NCBI GenBank assembly: GCA_046732855.1
Contig: JBKPNX010000232.1
Coordinates: 1 to 27,681, forward strand
DNA from: JBKPNX01 sp046732855
GTDB lineage: Bacteria > Pseudomonadota > Alphaproteobacteria > Geminicoccales > Geminicoccaceae
Direction: 5' to 3'
Length of the DNA: 27,681 nucleotides
Shown: positions 22,508-27,681 of the stretch, piece after piece
How positions within the stretch are numbered: the first letter of the stretch is position 1
Layout: each line of letters begins with the position of its first letter
Notes under the pieces: generated by a model
Told to the model about the DNA's origin: nothing
Database searches by the model: none
What the model saw: the letters and a program-made list of their open reading frames with translations, nothing else
Program-made: the position numbers and the translations under genes

Positions 22508-23677
22508 CTATGTGGGTTCTAATGGCCAGTATCTACGAATATTATTTACGGTGAAACGTCCGATCATTTCATAACCGTACTTTGATGCATGGCATTTTGA
22601 TCCTTCTCGACTTGAAATTCTATACCGATTCCAATCAATATCAGCGTCGCCAACATTGACTAAGATGCTACGACGCCTATTAATATCCTTATTCAATTGA
22701 GAATATGCAATAAATTGATTAAAACTGTATCGATTCTCATATCCGCTTGGAATAAAAACCACAACAGGTAGAGCATTATGTTTATACGATACTGTCATAA
22801 ACCTAGTGATCACATAGTCAAGACCTCTCAACAAGTTCTCGTCTTCAAACCATCCGGATACCTGCTTACCTCTCAACATGTTAAAACGATTTCGGAGTCC
22901 GTAAATAAAAGGTCGACTTCCAAGCAGTCTCAGAATCGCCAATGTGTAGGGCCATGACAACATGGGGCGCTGCAAGTAATCCGCGTTCAAAGCCTCTTCA
23001 ATGATCGGTAGCAATTGCTCCACGGTTTTTGCTGGTGGAGCATTAGGATTCGGCCGGGGTTTTGGTGGTGCCTGTGTTACATCAAGATACGGTTTAAAGT
23101 AGAACGGGGCTTGTTCGCTATCGGCGACGTAACGAAGACGGGCGGGCAGGCGCCTGAGATCCTCGTCCCAGATTCCGATAATCGCAATGCGGAACTCTGG
23201 ATGCAGTTGTGTTAGGCGTTCCAAATACATGACTTGTTGCAGTGGGTCGCTATTACCGACACCGTAATTGGCGACAGTGAGCCCAGTTAGCCTATGGATC
23301 CAAAAAGGATATGTCTCATCATCATTTACGTCATCACCTCGCGTGAAAGAGTCCCCGACGGCAATAACGTCAACGCGATCGAGCGGCGCGGAGGATCTTG
23401 CCCCCGTGGCGTCGAATGTGTATGAGGTTAGTTCGCTGGCGCAGTTTTTTTTGCTGAAGGTTGCGGACCGGGGATTAATCCAGCCGATCTCGGCATCGTA
23501 CCGTTGTCGGAGCCACAGAGCATATCCATCGGGATCAGCGGCCTGGCGAATCTGCTCGGAATCGGGTCGAAATTGTTCGGGACGAAGGCCAGCGAGGACC
23601 AATGCGAATCCCTCGCTCGACGCCACGACGAGAAGCAATAGAATCAGCCACTTCATCCATCTCTTCGTAGGTACCAT
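22508..23677 (-). CDS. SGNH/GDSL-hydrolase-like membrane-anchored protein in AT-rich DNA
   Basis: This 389-residue protein has an N-terminal membrane anchor or signal (about residues 9-30, WLILLLLVVASSEGFALVL) and then an SGNH-hydrolase-like domain. Block I is VIAVGDSFTRGDDV with the candidate nucleophile S110. Block II is NYGVGNSDP (137-145). A block-III-like IIGIWDED lies at 166-173, and the final block is CHASKYGYEMIG with H363. The aspartate usually three residues before that histidine is not present. Relatives act as acetylesterases or in O-acylation of surface glycans; the substrate here is unknown. The gene is plainly AT-richer than its neighbours, especially 22508-23100, with many AGA, ATA, TTA and AAT codons, which suggests horizontal transfer. 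The start is ATG at 23677 without a strong Shine-Dalgarno sequence; the ATG seven codons later, which follows AAGAG, is an alternative. Confidence 0.85.
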   Translation of the reverse strand: MVPTKRWMKWLILLLLVVASSEGFALVLAGLRPEQFRPDSEQIRQAADPDGYALWLRQRYDAEIGWINPRSATFSKKNCASELTSYTFDATGARSSAPLDRVDVIAVGDSFTRGDDVNDDETYPFWIHRLTGLTVANYGVGNSDPLQQVMYLERLTQLHPEFRIAIIGIWDEDLRRLPARLRYVADSEQAPFYFKPYLDVTQAPPKPRPNPNAPPAKTVEQLLPIIEEALNADYLQRPMLSWPYTLAILRLLGSRPFIYGLRNRFNMLRGKQVSGWFEDENLLRGLDYVITRFMTVSYKHNALPVVVFIPSGYENRYSFNQFIAYSQLNKDINRRRSILVNVGDADIDWNRYRISSREGSKCHASKYGYEMIGRFTVNNIRRYWPLEPT

Positions 23678-23918
23678 CGTCGTCGATCATCTTAAGAAGG
23701 CGCCGGAGGTGTTTCCGACGGCTGGCCACGACCTGAGCAGCGACCCCCGGATGTGGGTTCCCGGAGGTCGAGCGTGCACCGTTTCGAAGCGCGAGGCAAG
23801 GCTCTGTCCTCGTTCAGGACATTTGAGACGGCGGGGGTGCAAGCCGTGGGGGTGCGCAGCCTTACCGATGCGCGCCTTCGCTTATACCGGCGGCAGGTCG
23901 CTCCATCCAGACCAGCAC

Positions 23919-24950
23919 TTACCCGCCGGAAGACGCCTGCTGGCGTGCTGGAGCCGGAGGGGGCGCGACGTCGGCCGCAGGGCCGGAGGTCTCTTCCGGC
24001 ACTGCCTGCCGGCGGCCGCGGAAGGTCAGCAGGCCCTGCGGCCGGAACACCATCAGCACCATCAGCATCAGGCCGAAGGCGAGCAGCCGGTATTGCTCGA
24101 ACTCGCGGAACAGCTCGGGCAGGGCCACGATCAGCGCGGCGCCGAGAATCACGCCGAACAGGTTGCCCATGCCGCCGAGGATGACCATCGCGAGAATGTT
24201 GATCGATTCGGTGAACATGAAGTTCGCCGGGAACACGGAGTGCTGCCAGGACGCGAGCAGACAGCCCGCGACCCCGGCGAACGAGGCGCCGATCGCGAAC
24301 GCCTGCAGCTTGGCGACGAACACGTTGATGCCCATCGCTTGGGCGGCCAGCTCGTCCTCCCGGATCGCCTGCCATGCCCAGCCGACGCGGGAATCGCGCA
24401 GGCGCAGCGAAATCAGCACGGCGAATGCGAGAAACACGAGAAACAGGAAATAGTACTCGGCATTATTGTCGGGCATGAGGCCGGCGAATGCGGGAGGATC
24501 GACGCCGATAATCCCGCTCGGCCCGCCGGTGATGTTGATTGGCCGATCGAGGTTGACGAGGAGCAGATACACGATCTCGCCGAAGCCGAGGGTGACCATC
24601 GCCAGATAGTCACCGCGGACGCGCAACGTCGGCGCGCCGATGATCACGCCCGAGAGCGCGGTGATCGCGACCACGATCGGCAGCGCCGCGATGAACGGCA
24701 GGTGGATGCCGAGATGAGGCGAGGCGAGGAAGGCGTAGGCGTACGAGCCGATGCCGAAGAAGGCGACGTAGCCGATGTCGAGCAGGCCGGCGAAGCCGAC
24801 CACGACGTTGAGCCCGAGTGCCAGGACGGCGTAGAGACAGATGCGGGCGATCACGCCCATGACGTACTCATTCGGCGCGAGCAGCGGCGCGAGCAGGGCG
24901 AGTGCGCCGAGAGCGGCGAACGTGATGCGCTGGCGGCGGGCGGAATCCAT
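23919..24950 (-). CDS. livM: Branched-chain amino acid ABC transporter permease LivM
   Basis: LivM is one of the two membrane subunits of the high-affinity branched-chain amino acid importer. The 343-residue product has about eight to ten hydrophobic segments. Family phrases are LYAVLALGLNVVVGFAGLLD, IGYVAFFGIGSYAYAFLA, RVRGDYLAMVTLGFGEIVYL, NITGGPSGIIGV, and the coupling-helix region SRVGWAWQAIREDELAAQAM, then GINVFVAKLQAFAIGASFAG. A Pro/Ala-rich tail follows the usual end FRPQGLLTF. The ATG at 24950 (MDSARRQR) lies two bases after the livH stop. It is the last gene of the livKGFHM operon seen here. True substrates of such systems include Leu/Ile/Val but also other amino acids, amides and urea, so specificity is open. 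Confidence 0.95.
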   Translation of the reverse strand: MDSARRQRITFAALGALALLAPLLAPNEYVMGVIARICLYAVLALGLNVVVGFAGLLDIGYVAFFGIGSYAYAFLASPHLGIHLPFIAALPIVVAITALSGVIIGAPTLRVRGDYLAMVTLGFGEIVYLLLVNLDRPINITGGPSGIIGVDPPAFAGLMPDNNAEYYFLFLVFLAFAVLISLRLRDSRVGWAWQAIREDELAAQAMGINVFVAKLQAFAIGASFAGVAGCLLASWQHSVFPANFMFTESINILAMVILGGMGNLFGVILGAALIVALPELFREFEQYRLLAFGLMLMVLMVFRPQGLLTFRGRRQAVPEETSGPAADVAPPPAPARQQASSGG

Positions 24951-24952
24951 GG

Positions 24953-25891
24953 CTAGATCCTTCGCCAGTCGGCAAGCGCCTCGCCGAGCAGGCCCTCGGG
25001 CCGGAAGGTGAGGACCAGGATCAGCACGAGGAAGGCGATCACGTCCTTGAAGGCCGGATCGATGAAGGTCACCGCCAGGCTCTCGATCACGCCCAGCAGC
25101 AGGCCGCCGAGCATCGCGCCCCTGATGTTGCCGATGCCGCCGAGCACCGCCGCGGTGAACGCCTTGAGCCCCGCCGAGAAACCCATGAAAAAGTCGATCT
25201 GGGTATAGTACAGGCCGATCAGCACGCCGGCGGCGCCGCCGAGCGCGGAGCCGAGAAAGAACGTGATCGCGACCACCCGGTTGACGTCGACCCCCATGAT
25301 CGCCGCCATCTCGCGATCCTCGGCAACGGCGCGGATCGCGCGCCCGAGCGCCGTGCGCTGCACCAGGACGTGCAGACCCCACATCATCGCGAGCGCGACC
25401 GCCGCCACCACGAGGAGCAGCACCGAGACGCTGACCCCGAACACCTCGAACCGCCAGCCGCGCGGGAACAGGAAGTTGGTCATGTAGACCTTCATCCGCG
25501 CGCCCTGGCTCAGCATCACCGCGTTCTGCAGGAAGATCGAGGCGCCGACCGCGCTGATCAGCGGCCCGAGCCGCGTCGCGCCGCGGGCGTAGAGCGGTCG
25601 ATAGGCGAAGCGCTCGAGCGCGGTGCCGAGCAGGCCGCACGCGAGCATCGCCGGCAGCAGCATGATCGGCAGCACCCACGCCGGGTGCAGGCCCCCGATC
25701 TTGGCCGCGAGCAGCCCGCTCAGCACGCCCCAACCGATGTACGCGCCGATCATGAACACTTCGCCGTGGGCGAAGTTGATCATGAACAGCACGCCGTAGA
25801 CCATGGTGTAGCCAATGGCGATCAGACCGTAGACGGTGCCGAGCGCGAGGCCGAAGACCAGCTGCTGGGGCAGGATCGAGAGAACGTCCAT
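24953..25891 (-). CDS. livH: Branched-chain amino acid ABC transporter permease LivH
   Basis: LivH is the second membrane subunit of the importer and pairs with LivM. The 312-residue protein starts QQLVFGLALGTVYGLIAIGY, followed by TMVYGVLFMINFAHGEVFMI, the LivH hallmark. It has the later motifs GRAIRAVAEDREMAAIMGVD (the coupling helix) and GFSAGLKAFTAAVLGGIGNI, then RGAMLGGLLLGVIESLAV, and ends LTFRPEGLLGE. Length matches the family. The ATG at 25891 comes three bases after the livF stop, and livM starts two bases after its own stop, so the genes are co-transcribed and probably co-translated. Confidence 0.96.
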   Translation of the reverse strand: MDVLSILPQQLVFGLALGTVYGLIAIGYTMVYGVLFMINFAHGEVFMIGAYIGWGVLSGLLAAKIGGLHPAWVLPIMLLPAMLACGLLGTALERFAYRPLYARGATRLGPLISAVGASIFLQNAVMLSQGARMKVYMTNFLFPRGWRFEVFGVSVSVLLLVVAAVALAMMWGLHVLVQRTALGRAIRAVAEDREMAAIMGVDVNRVVAITFFLGSALGGAAGVLIGLYYTQIDFFMGFSAGLKAFTAAVLGGIGNIRGAMLGGLLLGVIESLAVTFIDPAFKDVIAFLVLILVLTFRPEGLLGEALADWRRI

Positions 25892-25894
25892 GGC

Positions 25895-26608
25895 TCAGAT
25901 CTCGCCCAGATAGGCGCGGCGGATGTGGTCGGCGGCGAGCAGCGTCGTCGCCGTGTCCGCAGCGACCATGCGGCCGTTCTGCAGCACGTAGCCCCGATGC
26001 GCGATGCCGAGCGCCACCACCGCATTCTGCTCGACCACCAGGATCGTGACGCCCTGGCGGTTGATCGTCTGGATGATGTCGAACACCTGATCGACCAACG
26101 CCGGCGACAACCCCATCGACGGCTCATCCATGAGCAGGAGGCGCGGCCGGGCCATCAGCGCGCGGCCGATCGCGAGCATCTGCTGCTCGCCGCCGGACAT
26201 GGTGCCGGCCAGCTGCTGCGCCCGCTCGGCCAGCCGGGGGAACAACGCGAACACCCGCGCGCGGTCCTCCTCCAGCTCGGCCGGCGCCGCGCCGCGACGG
26301 GCGTACGCGCCCATCGCCAGGTTTTCGAGCACGGTCATGCGCGCGAACAGGCGGCGCGCCTCCGGCACCAGCGCGATGCCGCGCCGGACGATTGCCTGGG
26401 GCGGCAGGCCGTCGATCCGGGCGTTCTCGAAACTGACGCTGCCGCGATGGGGCCGGACCACCCCAAGGATGGTCTTCATCGTGGTCGACTTGCCGGAGGC
26501 ATTGCCGCCGAGCAGGCACACGATCTCGCCCTGCAATACGCTCAGGCTGATGCCCTTGAGCGCCGGGATGGGACCGTAGTAGGTGACCACGTCCCGCAGC
26601 TCAAGCAT
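25895..26608 (-). CDS. livF: Branched-chain amino acid ABC transporter ATPase LivF
   Basis: LivF is one of two ATP-binding subunits that power the importer. The 237-residue product has Walker A GGNASGKST (34-42, one residue off the common GxNGAGKTT), the Q-loop/VPEARRLFARMTVLENLAMG segment typical of LivF, signature TMSGGEQQMLAIGRAL, Walker B RLLLMDEPSMGLSP and the H-loop region ILVVEQNA. As usual for LivF, the switch position follows VVEQN and not a canonical histidine. I chose the ATG at 26608, which overlaps the livG stop by 8 bases; the upstream frame is only livG antisense-phase sequence. Confidence 0.95.
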   Translation of the reverse strand: MLELRDVVTYYGPIPALKGISLSVLQGEIVCLLGGNASGKSTTMKTILGVVRPHRGSVSFENARIDGLPPQAIVRRGIALVPEARRLFARMTVLENLAMGAYARRGAAPAELEEDRARVFALFPRLAERAQQLAGTMSGGEQQMLAIGRALMARPRLLLMDEPSMGLSPALVDQVFDIIQTINRQGVTILVVEQNAVVALGIAHRGYVLQNGRMVAADTATTLLAADHIRRAYLGEI

Positions 26609-27386
26609 GAGCCGCCGCCCGTCTGCCGAGGTACGCCTCGAGCACCCCCGGATGGCTCTGCACCTGCTCGAAGGTGCCCTCGGCAATCTTGCTGCCGTGA
26701 TCGAGCGCGACCACGCGGGTGCAGATCCCGCGCACTAGGTTCATGTCATGCTCGATCAGCAGAATGGTGATCCCGAGCCCGTTGACGCGCCGGATGTCGG
26801 CCATCAATTCCTGCGTCTCCGACGGATTCATGCCGGCTGCCGGCTCATCGAGCAGCAGCAGACGCGGACGCACGGCGAGCGCGCGCGCGATCTCCAGCCG
26901 ACGCCGGTTGGCGTAGGACAGCGAGCCGGCGGGCTGTGCGGCCCGCGGCGCGAGGCGGTCGCGAAAGAAGCCGAGCAGCTCCTGCGCCTCCGCGCGAGCC
27001 CGGCGCTGCTCCGCGCGCGCCCCGGGCGTGCCGACGACGATGCGCGCGAGCCCGCTGCGGGTCCGCGTGTGCATACCGACAAGCACGTTCTCAAGCACGC
27101 TCATCTGGTTGAAGCAGCGCTGGTTCTGAAAAGTGCGCGCGATGCCGAGCGCGGTGATCCGGTGCGGCGGCAACCGGGTCAGCTCGTGCTGTCCGTCGGC
27201 GAACAGGATCTGGCCCCCGGTCGCGGAATGCAGGCCGGTGATGGCGTTGAAGAAGGTGGTCTTGCCGGAGCCGTTCGGCCCGATCAGACCGAGGATCTCG
27301 CCCTCGGCCAGCGTCAGGTCGATGTCGCGAAAGGCCTGCAGACCGCCAAAGCGCTTCGACAGTCTGCAGGCCTCGAGCAGGGCCAT
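26601..27386 (-). CDS. livG: Branched-chain amino acid ABC transporter ATPase LivG
   Basis: LivG is the second ATP-binding subunit and pairs with LivF. The 261-residue protein has Walker A GPNGSGKTT (36-44), the LivG-type segment GIARTFQNQRCFNQMSVLEN, signature LSYANRRRLEIARAL (156-170), Walker B LLLLDEPAAGMNPSE and the H-loop ILLIEHDM. The C-terminal LivG tail (VVALDHGSKIAEGTFEQVQS, PGVLEAYLG) is present. The ATG at 27386 lies 28 bases after the livK stop. Operon order on the minus strand is livK-livG-livF-livH-livM. Confidence 0.96.
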   Translation of the reverse strand: MALLEACRLSKRFGGLQAFRDIDLTLAEGEILGLIGPNGSGKTTFFNAITGLHSATGGQILFADGQHELTRLPPHRITALGIARTFQNQRCFNQMSVLENVLVGMHTRTRSGLARIVVGTPGARAEQRRARAEAQELLGFFRDRLAPRAAQPAGSLSYANRRRLEIARALAVRPRLLLLDEPAAGMNPSETQELMADIRRVNGLGITILLIEHDMNLVRGICTRVVALDHGSKIAEGTFEQVQSHPGVLEAYLGRRAAAHA

Positions 27387-27414
27387 GGCGCGGCCCGGGC
27401 CGTGAGCGACGGCG

Positions 27415-27681
27415 CTACTTGGGGCTGACCGCGCCTACCTGCTCGAACCCCATCCCCTGGACCTGGTAGATGTAGACCTGGGCGCCCTGCACGTCGCCCT
27501 TGTCGTCGAACGTGATCGGAAAGCCGAGAATGCCGGTGTAGCCTTCGGTCGCGCGTACCGCGTCACGGATCGCGGCACGGTCCAGCTTGCCGACTTTTTC
27601 GATCGAACTCAGGATGATGTTGGTGGCCTCGTAGGCGAGCGGGCCGTAGGAGCTGACTGGCCCGTACTCCGCCTCGAACGC
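27415..27681 (-). CDS. livK: Branched-chain amino acid-binding protein LivK, C-terminal end (cut by window edge)
   Basis: The minus strand is open from the right edge to a TAG at 27417-27415, giving the last 88 residues of a periplasmic ligand-binding protein. The end reads SSYGPLAYEATNIILSSIEK, then GKLDRAAIRDAVRATEGYTG, ILGFPITFDDKGDV and AQVYIYQVQ, which is the C-terminal lobe pattern of the Peripl_BP_6 (Leu/Ile/Val-binding) family. The binding pocket lies outside the window, so specificity cannot be judged. It is the first visible gene of the livKGFHM operon. Confidence 0.93.
   Translation of the reverse strand, partial: AFEAEYGPVSSYGPLAYEATNIILSSIEKVGKLDRAAIRDAVRATEGYTGILGFPITFDDKGDVQGAQVYIYQVQGMGFEQVGAVSPK

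Noticed and set aside
23535..23729. 64-codon frame overlapping the start of the SGNH-like gene
   Set aside because: It overlaps the membrane-anchor coding region in another frame, and no homology is recognised.

Overview
The window is GC-rich chromosomal DNA from an alphaproteobacterium, probably of the Rhodospirillales type. The evidence is a SciP (DUF1153) gene, full CtrA boxes (TTAA-N7-TTAA) ahead of flagellar genes, a single-cysteine alphaproteobacterial DksA, and the gene pairs fliM/DUF6468/motE and flgF-flgG-flgA-flgH. No tRNA, rRNA, CRISPR array or intact insertion sequence was seen.

Layout. Positions 1-18542 are a flagellar cluster of several facing transcription units. On the minus strand are fliF (cut by the window edge), sciP, the hook operon fliK-flgD-flgE (with a clear terminator after flgE) and dksA. 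On the plus strand is flhX-(FlgN-like)-fliO-fliP. Then, on the minus strand, come a large secreted repeat/TPR protein with cheY upstream of it, and fliL-fliM-DUF6468-motE. On the plus strand is flgF-flgG-flgA-flgH. Positions 18899-21434 hold a VOC-family protein and a class III aminotransferase, with gene-poor DNA around them. Positions 22508-23677 hold an SGNH-hydrolase-like gene of clearly lower GC, probably acquired. From 23919 to the right edge is a minus-strand branched-chain amino acid ABC transporter (livM, livH, livF, livG, and the end of livK).

How it works together. The promoter regions spell out a Caulobacter-like flagellar hierarchy. CtrA boxes precede fliL, flhX and cheY, and a near-match precedes sciP, whose product restrains CtrA. 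Two textbook sigma-54 promoters (-24/-12) precede fliK and flgF. Each has a CCGGCAARNCYTGCC element 65 or 54 bp upstream of it that resembles the FlbD ftr site, and a third copy lies in front of fliF. Both sigma-54 promoters place the predicted transcript start only a few bases before the start codon, so the late flagellar mRNAs may be nearly leaderless.

Main oddities are a motE reading frame broken at a run of eight C, a 1206-residue duplicated-module/TPR protein in an apparent CtrA-driven operon with cheY, decayed copies of the fliP 3' end, and the AT-rich SGNH gene. I did not find a clearly novel defence or mobile system. The cheY-TPR operon is the best candidate for undescribed biology.
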